DNA of 64,000 bases, taken from assembly GCA_022483045.1 (NCBI GenBank), contig JAKVOA010000001.1:1282501-1346500 (forward strand), in the 5' to 3' direction. Position 1 is the first letter of the stretch; each line of letters opens with the position of its first letter. This document shows positions 10,657 through 18,784 of this stretch, in pieces. The translations under genes were made by a program, and so were the position numbers. Under the pieces are notes generated by a model. It was not told the origin of the DNA. It did not search any database and saw only the letters and a list, made by a program, of their open reading frames with translations. The DNA is from Oscillospiraceae bacterium (GTDB taxonomy: Bacteria; Bacillota; Clostridia; Oscillospirales; Acutalibacteraceae).

Positions 10657-11989
10657 TATCAGAAGCTCCCATGTTGGCTGGCTGAGCAGCCGTCTTTCTC
10701 ACAAGGCCCTGGTTGCACTGGTGCTGGTCGCCATTTTCAGCGGGCTGGTCATGTGCGGCTGGTTTTTATCTTACTTGGGAAAAACAGTGGACAATCTTTA
10801 CACTAATCTGATTACCAGCTCCAATGTAAGCGCAACCGATGCGGCCACGTTTCTGCACGACTGCAATGGCGACTACACGTCTTTAAAGAGCTATGCTGTT
10901 TCGCACAAGATTTCCTGTGAAGTGCGCGACGAAAAAGGCACCCTTTTATTTGAGTATCAGTCTCCGCAGGAGGACAACACCGTCATGGTATCGAGCAGTG
11001 CAAAAATTGTGCTGCCAAGCACCAAAAAGACAGTGATTGTGCGCACGTTCAGCGTTCCGCTGAAGCGGCAGCAACTGAGCGCCTCTATCAGCCGCAGCGC
11101 CATGGTCGGGCTGTGCGTGCTGGACACCTGCATTTTTGTGGTGGTTGCTGTCATGCTCTACCTGCTGGTTTTAGCGCCCATTATCGGGCTGCGGCGTACT
11201 TTCCGGCAGTACTATGAGCAGGGTGTCCTGCCAAAGCGCAGTGCCCGGCAGGATGAAATTGGCAAGCTGCAGAATACTTTTGTCGATATGGTCGATGTGC
11301 TGGAAGGCAAGAGCCAGTCTGAGCGGCGGCTGATTGCTTCGGTTTCTCATGACATCAAGACACCGCTTACCTCTGTCATGGGCTACTCTGAGCGTCTGCT
11401 TTCCTCAAAAAGCGTCACGCCCGAAAAGCAGAAAACCTACCTGCGCAATATTTATGACAAAGCAATTTCTATAAAAGATATTGTAGATGAATTTGATGAC
11501 TACCTGGAAGCGGGCCTGCACGACACCTCCCCCATGTACCTGATGACTACAAACGACTTTTGTCGGACGGTGTGCAATGAGTACCAAGATGAGCTTTCTG
11601 ATGCAGGGGTTCAGTTTATAGTGGAGTGCCACTGCCCCGGCGAACAGTTTCGATGCAACTACGGACACATGCGGCGCTTTTTGGGAAATCTGATTGGCAA
11701 CAGCATTCAGCATGCAAAAGCAGAGCCGCTCAAGCTGCGGCTGCTGTGTACCCGCGAAAATGATCAAATTGTACTCTCTTTCAGCGACAATGGGCAGGGC
11801 GTGCCGCCTGAGATTCTGGACCAAATTTTTGAGCCGTTCTTTACAACCGACCGCGGCCGAAAAGTTTCGGGCCTAGGGCTTGCTATCTGCGAAAATATCA
11901 TCCGCACGCACGGCGGCACCATCAGCGCCCAAAACCTGCCAAAGGGCGGGCTGCAAATTCAGGCGCGCCTGCCCTGTGCAAGCAACTGA
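10640..11989 (+). CDS. Membrane sensor histidine kinase
   Basis: A 449-residue kinase. Two transmembrane helices (about 24-47 and 155-180) flank a short extracytoplasmic sensor of about 105 residues. The H-box SVSHDIKTPLTSV carries the phosphorylated His at about 237. The ATPase boxes follow: GNLIGNSIQHA (N), DNGQGVPPEI (G1), GRKVSGLGLAIC (G2). It overlaps the response regulator gene by 17 bases with its own GGGAG site, so the two form one operon. A strong bidirectional terminator follows. Confidence 0.94.
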   Translation: MRKKTDIRSSHVGWLSSRLSHKALVALVLVAIFSGLVMCGWFLSYLGKTVDNLYTNLITSSNVSATDAATFLHDCNGDYTSLKSYAVSHKISCEVRDEKGTLLFEYQSPQEDNTVMVSSSAKIVLPSTKKTVIVRTFSVPLKRQQLSASISRSAMVGLCVLDTCIFVVVAVMLYLLVLAPIIGLRRTFRQYYEQGVLPKRSARQDEIGKLQNTFVDMVDVLEGKSQSERRLIASVSHDIKTPLTSVMGYSERLLSSKSVTPEKQKTYLRNIYDKAISIKDIVDEFDDYLEAGLHDTSPMYLMTTNDFCRTVCNEYQDELSDAGVQFIVECHCPGEQFRCNYGHMRRFLGNLIGNSIQHAKAEPLKLRLLCTRENDQIVLSFSDNGQGVPPEILDQIFEPFFTTDRGRKVSGLGLAICENIIRTHGGTISAQNLPKGGLQIQARLPCASN

Positions 11990-12011
11990 TTTTCCGCCTC
12001 TGCAAAAAAAG

Positions 12012-12064
12012 AAAGCCGGCGCTTTTCCGGGACGAACAGTCCCCAAAAGCGCCGGCTTTTTTCT
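12012..12064. terminator. Bidirectional terminator between convergent genes
   Basis: A 15-base stem, AAAGCCGGCGCTTTT paired with AAAAGCGCCGGCTTT, encloses an 18-base loop. Each side is flanked by A or T runs, so it can stop the kinase transcript (plus) and the Mrp transcript (minus). Confidence 0.87.
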
Positions 12065-12092
12065 ATTCTATATTTTATTTTGTACGCATAAA

Positions 12093-12926
12093 TTACTTTT
12101 CCAGCAGCTGCTGTACAGCGTCCGCTGTCTGGTCTAGCCACGGGGCATCAATTTCTTCTGCCTGGCCTTTGTCAATTTTAGCTGCAATCTGCGGATCAAG
12201 CGGACCGTGTGCCAATACTTTCAGATTATGCTCTTTTGCGGTTTCTTCCAAATGGCTCTGCCCAAAAACAGCAATTTTTTCGCCGCAGTGCGGGCACTGC
12301 ACATAGCTCATGTTTTCTACTACACCGATGATCGGTACATTCATCATATTTGCCATAGTGACCGCTTTTGCAACAATCATTGAGACCAGCTCCTGCGGAG
12401 AGGTGACAATCAAAATGCCATCAATCGGAATGGACTGAAACACGGTCAGCGGCACATCGCCAGTTCCCGGAGGCATATCGACAAAGAGAAAATCGATATC
12501 TTTCCACAATACATCCGTCCAAAACTGCGTCACCATATTGGCAATAATCGGCCCGCGCCAGACAACAGGGTCCGTCTCATTTTCCAGCATTAGGTTGACG
12601 CTCATCACGTCAATACCGGTCTTACTTTTACAGGGCAGAATGCACTGATCCTGCATCATTGCGCGCCCGTGAATACCAAACGCTTTTGGAATAGAGGGAC
12701 CGGTAATGTCTGCATCCAACACACCGGTGTGGAAACCGCGCCGGTGCAGCAGCACGGCCATCATGGCAGTCACCAGGCTCTTGCCAACGCCGCCCTTGCC
12801 ACTGACAACACCGATTACTTTCTTGATACTGCTTTTGGCGTTTGGCTGCTGGATCAGGCTCTGCGGCTCTTTGCGCTCCCCGCAGCTCTGACCGCAGGTG
12901 CTGCAGTCATGGGTACACTCGCTCAT
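12093..12926 (-). CDS. Mrp/NBP35-type Fe-S cluster carrier ATPase
   Basis: A 277-residue P-loop ATPase of the Mrp/ApbC family, which carries and inserts iron-sulfur clusters. The deviant Walker A GKGGVGKS lies at 43-50, VDMPPGTGD at about 149-157, and the cluster-binding CPHC at 211-214. The N-terminus adds a second cysteine group (C4, C8, C11, C15), as in NBP35-type members. It stands alone on the minus strand. Confidence 0.94.
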   Translation of the reverse strand: MSECTHDCSTCGQSCGERKEPQSLIQQPNAKSSIKKVIGVVSGKGGVGKSLVTAMMAVLLHRRGFHTGVLDADITGPSIPKAFGIHGRAMMQDQCILPCKSKTGIDVMSVNLMLENETDPVVWRGPIIANMVTQFWTDVLWKDIDFLFVDMPPGTGDVPLTVFQSIPIDGILIVTSPQELVSMIVAKAVTMANMMNVPIIGVVENMSYVQCPHCGEKIAVFGQSHLEETAKEHNLKVLAHGPLDPQIAAKIDKGQAEEIDAPWLDQTADAVQQLLEK

Positions 12927-12944
12927 TTTTTATCACTCCTGTTT

Positions 12945-12975
12945 TTCTAAAGCCTGCCCCGCTGCAGGGCAGGTC
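12945..12975 (-). terminator. Terminator after gpsA
   Basis: Stem CCTGCCC/GGGCAGG (12953-12959 with 12967-12973) followed on the minus strand by a short T-rich stretch. It lies about 65 bases past the gpsA stop and upstream of the Mrp gene, in the same direction. The T run is weak. Confidence 0.5.
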
Positions 12976-13038
12976 TTGTTTTCTCTCGTATCCTCTATCA
13001 TAAAGAATAAAGAAGCTTTTGTCAAGCAGTGGAATACA

Positions 13039-13998
13039 CTAAAATTCCATTTTTAGTGAGCGCAGGAAAAGGCCACTCAAGACTTCATTTGCATCTTCTC
13101 CGCCATTGATAACGGAATCGACCGCCCGGCAGATAGGAAGGTCCACTTCATACTCTTTTCCCAGACGCAGCAGTGCGGTTACCGTTGGCACCCCCTCGGC
13201 AAGCTTGCCGTAAGGGACCCCGCATACAAAGTCCTCTCCGAACTGCCGGTTATGGCTGTAGCGGCTAAAGACAGTTGCCTCGTAGTCACCCAAATGGGCC
13301 AAACCATAGGCGGTCCTTTCTTCCCCGCCCATCGCGTGGATAAGCCGGGCGACCTCGCGCGTGCCGCGGCTCATCAAGGCACCTTTCAGCGCTGTTTTCT
13401 GCAGGCCATCCAGCATGCCCGCAGCAATGCCAATAACATTTTTTGCAGCGGCACCGACCTCATTACCCAACAGATCACTGCCATAATAAAAGCGAATCAG
13501 CGGACTGGAAAAGTCCCTGACCACCTGCTCTTTTACCCGCTGCGTGTCGCTGTCAATGACCATGCAGTTCGGTATGCCCTTCAAAAAGTCCTGTACATGG
13601 CCCGGCCCTACCCAAACGGCAAGATCTACCTTTGGCAGGGTCTCACGCACGACCTGCGTCAGCCGCAGACCGGTAGAAGCCTCAATGCCCTTCATGCACA
13701 GTACCCAAGTCTTCCCAGCGGCAGCTTTTTGGGAAATGGACTGCAGGAAACTGCGCAAGTTCTGCGCGCCGACAGACACAATGACATCTTGCGCTTCTTT
13801 CAGTGCCTGCTGCAGATTGCTCTCTAGTTTCAGTTCTTTTGGCAGAGTCACCATTCCGTTGGTCCGTGTTTTGCAAAGTTGTGCAAAGTGCGCGGAACTT
13901 TCCCGCCCGTAAAGCGTGACCTCGTGACCGCACTGTACAGCGGCATACCATGCAAGAAACGTCCCCCAGCGCCCGCAGCCGCATACTGTAACTTTCAT
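13039..13998 (-). CDS. gpsA: Glycerol-3-phosphate dehydrogenase, NAD(P)+
   Basis: Makes sn-glycerol 3-phosphate from dihydroxyacetone phosphate for membrane lipids. The N-terminal Rossmann motif is VTVCGCGRWG, in which the usual GxGxxG is altered at the first and second positions. The GNEVGAAAKNVIGIAAG segment carries the catalytic lysine. Length is 319 residues, slightly short for the family. The ATG at 13998 is chosen over upstream in-frame starts because it gives the family N-terminus MKVTVCG and has GGAGG seven bases away. It overlaps the kinase stop by four bases (ATGA), so it is translated in the two-component operon, an unusual place for this enzyme. Confidence 0.93.
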   Translation of the reverse strand: MKVTVCGCGRWGTFLAWYAAVQCGHEVTLYGRESSAHFAQLCKTRTNGMVTLPKELKLESNLQQALKEAQDVIVSVGAQNLRSFLQSISQKAAAGKTWVLCMKGIEASTGLRLTQVVRETLPKVDLAVWVGPGHVQDFLKGIPNCMVIDSDTQRVKEQVVRDFSSPLIRFYYGSDLLGNEVGAAAKNVIGIAAGMLDGLQKTALKGALMSRGTREVARLIHAMGGEERTAYGLAHLGDYEATVFSRYSHNRQFGEDFVCGVPYGKLAEGVPTVTALLRLGKEYEVDLPICRAVDSVINGGEDANEVLSGLFLRSLKMEF

Positions 13999-15560
13999 TT
14001 CTTCTGATCCTCCTCCGCTTTCGTCTGCTCCTGCTGCTCCGGCAGGCGCTTTTGCGGTTTTGACAGCGGCAGCTGCTGCCGAATCGTCAGTGAAAACCAA
14101 AACGTGCTGCCTTTTCCGACCGCGCTGCGCACACCGTAAGTGCCGTCATGCATATCCAAAATTGTTTTGACAATGGAAAGGCCCAGGCCGGTGCCAATCT
14201 GCGCACGCTTGTGTTCTTTGTCCACTTTATAGTATCGTTTCCAAATATCCTTTAGTTTATCTTCCGGAATGCCCTCGCCGGTGTCGGTCACTTCAATTTT
14301 TACCTGCTGTCCGTCGATTACCTGGCGCAACATGACCCGCCGATCCTTACCAGTATAGGTAATTGCATTATTGATTAAATTATACACAACCTGCGAAATT
14401 TTCAGCTCATCCGCATACACCAGCACCTCGCGGTCCGCATCGAAAGTGAGAACATAATCGGTCATTTTATCGTAGCGGTGCAGAATATGCCGAATGGTTT
14501 CTGTCAAATCGAATTCTGTCTTTTCCACTTTCTGTGTGCCGGACTGCAGCTTGCTCAGGTCCAGTGTATCGTTTACAAGGGAAGTCAGGCGGTTAGCCTC
14601 ATCAATAATAATCTGCACATTTTCCGGTGTATTTTCACCCGGCAGGTCCCGCATAATTTCTGCATAACCGGAAATCATGGTCAGCGGCGTGCGCAGGTCA
14701 TGGCTGATATTTGCGACCAAGTCGCGCTGCAGGTGCTCTACTTTGCCAAGTTCGTGCGCAGCATAATTCAGCGTATGTCCCAGCTGCGCAATTTCTCGGT
14801 ACCCCTGCTCATTAAAGGTCACGTCATAGTCGCCGGTGGCAAGCTCCTGCGCGGTCCCGGTAATCTTGATAATCGGCCTGCTGATATGCCGGGAAAGGTA
14901 CAGTGCCAGCAGAGCACCCGTTCCCAGCAGAATCAGAGTAAGCCACACAAACTGTGTACGGATTGTATTGATGGTCGCATCCATCGGGGTTAAAATCGTA
15001 TACAGAAAAATCATGTAAGTATTGCCGCCGCTGTCGTTTTTTACTGTCGCATACACCAGTTCGCGGTCGCCATTTGCCAGCTTTGAGTTGCGCCCGCTGA
15101 TTACCTCATAGTGGCTGCCGCCCTCATTAATGGTTGTCTGCAAAATCTGCAGCAGGTGCTCGCTGATAAAACCAGAAAAGCGATTTGGAGAAAAATCACT
15201 GCTGAAAATTACGGTTCCGTCAGAGCGCACCCCCACGGCATAAATCTGCCCGTTGCGTGCGGTCTGCTCAATTACGTCATTGAGCTGCGGATTGTACAGA
15301 TTTTTCTGAATGGTATCGGTGGCGCGCTGCAGCTCGCGGCGTTTTGTACTCTCGTAAAAATTATCGAACAAAACGGTTTGAAACAGCCACAGCACCGCCA
15401 AAACCACAATGGTAAAGACAACAAACACGCTGAAAATGCGCCACTTAATGCTCACGTTTTTCCATGACACCAGCAGCTGATGAAACGAAAAGTGCCGGCG
15501 GCGCTTGGGGGCGGCGGCCGGCGCGGCGGGCTGCTGTTCTTTTGACTTAGTTTGCTTCAA
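13995..15560 (-). CDS. Sensor histidine kinase with HAMP domain
   Basis: A 521-residue membrane kinase of the PhoR/VicK kind. A Pro- and Ala-rich basic N-terminus is followed by transmembrane helix 1 (about 42-62), an extracytoplasmic domain (about 65-200), helix 2 (about 204-223), HAMP, then the H-box NISHDLRTPLTMISGY with His287. N-box (NLINNAITYTG) and G-boxes (DTGEGIPED, GTGLGLSIV) are intact. A charged tail follows. It overlaps the response regulator upstream by 14 bases and gpsA downstream by four. Confidence 0.94.
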   Translation of the reverse strand: MKQTKSKEQQPAAPAAAPKRRRHFSFHQLLVSWKNVSIKWRIFSVFVVFTIVVLAVLWLFQTVLFDNFYESTKRRELQRATDTIQKNLYNPQLNDVIEQTARNGQIYAVGVRSDGTVIFSSDFSPNRFSGFISEHLLQILQTTINEGGSHYEVISGRNSKLANGDRELVYATVKNDSGGNTYMIFLYTILTPMDATINTIRTQFVWLTLILLGTGALLALYLSRHISRPIIKITGTAQELATGDYDVTFNEQGYREIAQLGHTLNYAAHELGKVEHLQRDLVANISHDLRTPLTMISGYAEIMRDLPGENTPENVQIIIDEANRLTSLVNDTLDLSKLQSGTQKVEKTEFDLTETIRHILHRYDKMTDYVLTFDADREVLVYADELKISQVVYNLINNAITYTGKDRRVMLRQVIDGQQVKIEVTDTGEGIPEDKLKDIWKRYYKVDKEHKRAQIGTGLGLSIVKTILDMHDGTYGVRSAVGKGSTFWFSLTIRQQLPLSKPQKRLPEQQEQTKAEEDQKK

Positions 15561-16227
15561 AGCGATACCCCACCCCTCTGAGTGTCACAATAAATTTCGC
15601 ATATGGTCCAAGGCTTTTACGCAGCAGCTTGATGTGTGTGTCCAGGGTACGGTCATCGCCGTAAAAGTCATAGCCCCAGACATTGGTGATCAGCTGCTCG
15701 CGGGTAAGGGCAATGTTTCGGTTGGTCACCATGTAAAACAGCAGGTCGTACTCCTTAGGGGAAAGGTCAGTTTTCTTGCCGTCTATGGTCACAATTCTGC
15801 CGGTAAAGTTGATAGAAAGCCCCTCAAAAGAAACTTCTTTTTTCTGCGGGCTGCGCACAGAGCCGGCACGCTTGATAATGGCACTGACACGCATCATCAG
15901 CTCTTTTGGCGAAAAAGGTTTGACGACATAGTCATCTATGCCAAGCTCAAAGCCGTGAATTTTGTCGTACTCTTCCCCACGCGCCGAAAGCATAAGCACA
16001 GGCGCCTGGCAGACTTTGCGAATCTCTTTGACTGCCGAAAAGCCGTCTAATTCCGGCATCATAACGTCCATAATAATCAGGTCAAAGTCGCGCGGGTGGC
16101 TGCGGCAAATCTGCACGGCCTCCATGCCATCACCGGCCTCTACAACAGAGTAGCCCTCAAATTCTGCGTATTTGCGGATGAGCAGGCGGATTTTTTCTTC
16201 ATCATCTACTACTAAAATGCGGTACAT
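15547..16227 (-). CDS. OmpR-type response regulator
   Basis: Receiver at 1-115 (DDEE at 8-11, phosphoacceptor Asp54 in IIMDVMMPELDG, Lys in YVVKPFSP), then a winged-helix output domain (LSPKEYDLLFYMVTN, GYDFYGDDRTLDTHI, GVGYRFE). The ATG at 16227 gives the family start MYRILVVDDEE and has GGGGAGG with good spacing; a longer in-frame start is less likely. It is first in the operon with the kinase and gpsA. Confidence 0.95.
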   Translation of the reverse strand: MYRILVVDDEEKIRLLIRKYAEFEGYSVVEAGDGMEAVQICRSHPRDFDLIIMDVMMPELDGFSAVKEIRKVCQAPVLMLSARGEEYDKIHGFELGIDDYVVKPFSPKELMMRVSAIIKRAGSVRSPQKKEVSFEGLSINFTGRIVTIDGKKTDLSPKEYDLLFYMVTNRNIALTREQLITNVWGYDFYGDDRTLDTHIKLLRKSLGPYAKFIVTLRGVGYRFEAN

Positions 16228-16268
16228 TCTGCAATTCCTCCCCATGGCTGCGGCCAATCTTCCTCTTT

Positions 16269-16297
16269 AGTATAGCGCAGCCGCACGCCGACTGCAA
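16269..16297 (-). promoter_or_regulatory. Promoter of the two-component/gpsA operon
   Basis: On the minus strand TTGCAG (16292-16297) and TATACT (16269-16274) are 17 bases apart, about 40 bases upstream of the response regulator start. Confidence 0.75.
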
Positions 16298-16402
16298 TTT
16301 TCTTTTTTCGGGCCGAAACACCCTTTATAAGAAACAGTTTACCCCGTTCTCGTGAACAGTTCGTGAAAAGGGCGCCAGCGTTTGATGAAAAAGCAAAAAA
16401 GC

Positions 16403-16431
16403 TTGCGCCGCACCGAAAAATCGACTATGAT
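16403..16431 (+). promoter_or_regulatory. Promoter of the tandem Rrf2 genes
   Basis: TTGCGC (16403-16408) and TATGAT (16426-16431) are separated by 17 bases, about 70 bases before the first Rrf2 gene. The match is fair and position-based. Confidence 0.55.
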
Positions 16432-16502
16432 ATATTATAAATATTATCTTTTCACTGTGCATTTTCATGCGCACAGCTGTATTCCCCGAAAGAAGGAAAC
16501 CT

Positions 16503-16940
16503 ATGAAACTCTCTACGCGCAGCCGCTATGCCCTGGAGGGAATGCTGTACCTAGCGGCCTACGGAAATGGCCGGCCGGTACCGATTAAAGAAATCTCTAA
16601 AAAGACAGACATCTCTACAGCATACCTGGAGCAAATTTTTTTCCTGCTGAAAAAGGCCGGATTGGTTGTCACACTGCGCGGCAGCCGCGGCGGCTTTCTG
16701 CCTGCAAAGCCGCTGAATAAAATCACTGCCGGCATGATTGTGCGCTCAATTGACGGGGCCATTGCACCTGTGAGGTGCGTCGACGACCCCACGCAGTGCG
16801 CGGGAAACCGCCTTGCTGTGTGTGTGACCCGCCCGCTGTGGATTCGCATTTCCAACGCGATTTCCACCACGTTGGACAGCTTGACTCTGGAAAGCCTGAA
16901 AAATGGATTTTTGTCGGAAGAGGAGGCAGCAAAGCCGTGA
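16503..16940 (+). CDS. Rrf2-family regulator with three-cysteine (Fe-S) motif
   Basis: A 145-residue winged-helix regulator of the Rrf2/IscR family. The N-terminus KLSTRSRYALEGMLYLAAY and RGSRGGFLPAKP are family signatures. Cysteines at 92, 99 and 107 match the spacing of the [2Fe-2S] ligands of IscR, so it probably senses iron-sulfur or redox state. The ATG at 16503 is preceded by AAGGAAA; an earlier in-frame start adds unconserved residues. Its stop overlaps the next gene's GTG start. Confidence 0.92.
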   Translation: MKLSTRSRYALEGMLYLAAYGNGRPVPIKEISKKTDISTAYLEQIFFLLKKAGLVVTLRGSRGGFLPAKPLNKITAGMIVRSIDGAIAPVRCVDDPTQCAGNRLAVCVTRPLWIRISNAISTTLDSLTLESLKNGFLSEEEAAKP

Positions 16941-17338
16941 AAATTTCTACAAAAGGGCGCTATGGCCTGCGCGCTATGCTGCGGCTGGTGCAAAACGGTG
17001 GCAAGCTGGTTTCGCTTTCTGCCATTGCTCAACAGGAAAACCTCTCTCTCAATTATCTGGAAAGCATTTTTTCCCAGATGAAACATGCTCAGCTGGTCCG
17101 CAGTGAAACAGGCGCACAAGGAGGTTACCGCCTTGCACGGCCGGCAAAAGAGATTACCGCTTACGATGTGCTGAATGTACTGGAAGGCGACCTTTCGGTA
17201 ACTGACAAAGAACCCGAAATGCCGCCTATCCGCAGCTATCTAACCGTCCACGTCTGGGACGACATTGACCAGAAAGTAGAGCAGATTCTGCGCGAAACGA
17301 CCCTGCAGGAACTGTATGACAGCCAGCGGAAGCAGTAG
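16937..17338 (+). CDS. Rrf2-family regulator lacking cysteines
   Basis: A 133-residue second Rrf2 protein: KISTKGRYGLRAMLRLV at the start and GAQGGYRLARPAKEIT later. It has no cysteine at all, so it cannot bind a cluster in the IscR manner and may sense a small molecule, as CymR-like members do. The GTG start at 16937 overlaps the previous stop and has AGGAGG ten bases upstream. The pair is one transcription unit. Confidence 0.91.
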   Translation: MKISTKGRYGLRAMLRLVQNGGKLVSLSAIAQQENLSLNYLESIFSQMKHAQLVRSETGAQGGYRLARPAKEITAYDVLNVLEGDLSVTDKEPEMPPIRSYLTVHVWDDIDQKVEQILRETTLQELYDSQRKQ

Positions 17339-17353
17339 CCCTGCACGACATTT

Positions 17354-17791
17354 CTAGATTTGCAGCAGCATCTGCACATGAGGAATACCGTCTTCTAAAA
17401 ATTCCGCAGAGGTTTGGCGAAAGCCCGCCTTTTCATAAAAACCTTTTGCATAGCTCTGTGCTGCAAGTACAATTTTTTGCGCACAGAGCTTTCCTTTTGC
17501 GGTCTTTATCCCCACTTCCAAAATTTTGGCGCCAAGGCCGGTGCCGCGCTGTGCAGTGAGCACGCGGCCGATTCTGGCAGTACTGTGCTTGTCTTCTTCT
17601 GCAAACACCCGCAGGTAAGCAAGAATTTTTTCGTTTTCCTGTAAGAACACATGATAGGCGCCGGCATCTATACCGTCTAAGTCCTGATAAGGGCAATTTT
17701 GCTCGACCACAAAGACCGCAACGCGTACGCGCATGATTTCGTACAATTCAGTACAGGATAATTCTGAAAACTGTTTTACATGCATTTCCAT
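17354..17791 (-). CDS. ElaA-type GNAT N-acetyltransferase
   Basis: A 145-residue GNAT protein close to E. coli ElaA: RVAVFVVEQNCPYQDLDGID near the N-terminus, IGRVLTAQRGTGLGAKIL as the acetyl-CoA loop, and the C-terminal EKAGF...EDGIPHVQM. The substrate is unknown. The ATG at 17791 (MEMHVKQF) is chosen since it has AAGGAA upstream; longer in-frame starts only add Lys/Asn-rich residues running into the gene behind. It lies 34 bases after the esterase gene and is probably co-transcribed. Confidence 0.9.
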   Translation of the reverse strand: MEMHVKQFSELSCTELYEIMRVRVAVFVVEQNCPYQDLDGIDAGAYHVFLQENEKILAYLRVFAEEDKHSTARIGRVLTAQRGTGLGAKILEVGIKTAKGKLCAQKIVLAAQSYAKGFYEKAGFRQTSAEFLEDGIPHVQMLLQI

Positions 17792-17825
17792 TTGTTTTTT
17801 CCTTGTCTGCGTTTTTATCGCATTT

Positions 17826-18584
17826 TTATTTTTGTATTTTGCTGGACGTGTCTTCGGCAAACAGCCACTGCAGTGCGCGCAGCTGACGCGGCGTCACTTC
17901 GTGAAAGTGGCCGCCATCGTTCCACTCCAGCACAAAGCGCGCCGCCTGTTCTTGCAGCAGCGCCGCAGTGCAGCGCGTGCACACACCGACCTGCCTCATG
18001 CGCTCATTGCGCACCTTTTCCTCACTCTTTCCAAGGGAAAGGTAGATTTCTTTCCCTTGAAGACCTGCACGGCGGCCGCAAAGCCACTCAGAAAAGCCGT
18101 CATACCAAAGGGAACCAGAAACACTGGCGCACTTGCCAACAAGCGGGTCCTGTGCCGCCTGCCACAAGGCTGCCATGCCGCCCAATGAATACCCGGCCAA
18201 TGCGGTATCTGCCGGCTGTACCGAAACCGGAAAGGCCGCCCGAATCAGCGGCATCGCCTGCTGTGTGAGAAAAACAAAAAAATCTGCGGCACCGCCCGCA
18301 AAGGGTCCGCTTTTGCAGCTGAGCGCCGGCGCGGACCACGGCGCAAAGTCACGTGTCCACTCAACCGGCTGTACACCAGCCATACAGAATGGCCGGCATT
18401 CGCCTGCAAAAGCCTTTTCGAGCTGCGGCAGAAGCGGCGGCAGCTCCTGCCAAAAGTCTTCTCCTGTACAAAGGAAAGCAAGCGGAAAACCGCCTGCAGG
18501 GACCGGCCCTGGCGGCTGATAAAACATCACGCTGCGCCCGCCGCAGGGCAGCTTCCGCAGCGTACCTTTTCCCTGCCCGCTCAT
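17826..18584 (-). CDS. Alpha/beta hydrolase (esterase-like)
   Basis: A 252-residue cytosolic protein with the nucleophile elbow GYSLGG (Ser133) and a C-terminal GGHFHEV that could supply the catalytic His. The pattern resembles the IroE/BES1-type esterase family that cleaves siderophores or related esters; the substrate here is not determined. It has no signal peptide. The ribosome binding site is poor (GAGTGA), so the start is uncertain by a few codons. Confidence 0.82.
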   Translation of the reverse strand: MSGQGKGTLRKLPCGGRSVMFYQPPGPVPAGGFPLAFLCTGEDFWQELPPLLPQLEKAFAGECRPFCMAGVQPVEWTRDFAPWSAPALSCKSGPFAGGAADFFVFLTQQAMPLIRAAFPVSVQPADTALAGYSLGGMAALWQAAQDPLVGKCASVSGSLWYDGFSEWLCGRRAGLQGKEIYLSLGKSEEKVRNERMRQVGVCTRCTAALLQEQAARFVLEWNDGGHFHEVTPRQLRALQWLFAEDTSSKIQK

Positions 18585-18720
18585 TCACTCAACACGCGGC
18601 AGTTTTTCCGCTGTGCCCCGCCGTGCCTCTTTTGCAGCCGAACCGTACGCAAAGTTTTCATTTTATCCTCCATTTTTATCGTCCGTCATGCTTCCAAAAG
18701 CAATGCTTTCTGTATACACA

Positions 18721-18767
18721 AAAGCCGCTCTTCTCAGGCTGACAGACAGCCAAAGACAAGCGGCTTT
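18721..18767 (-). terminator. Terminator after alr
   Basis: AAAGCCGCT pairs with AGCGGCTTT across a 29-base interval, with short T runs on either side. It lies just past the alr stop and upstream of the esterase. The region 18585-18720 holds nothing else recognisable. Confidence 0.6.
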
Positions 18768-18784
18768 ACTTTTTTAGGGAACCA

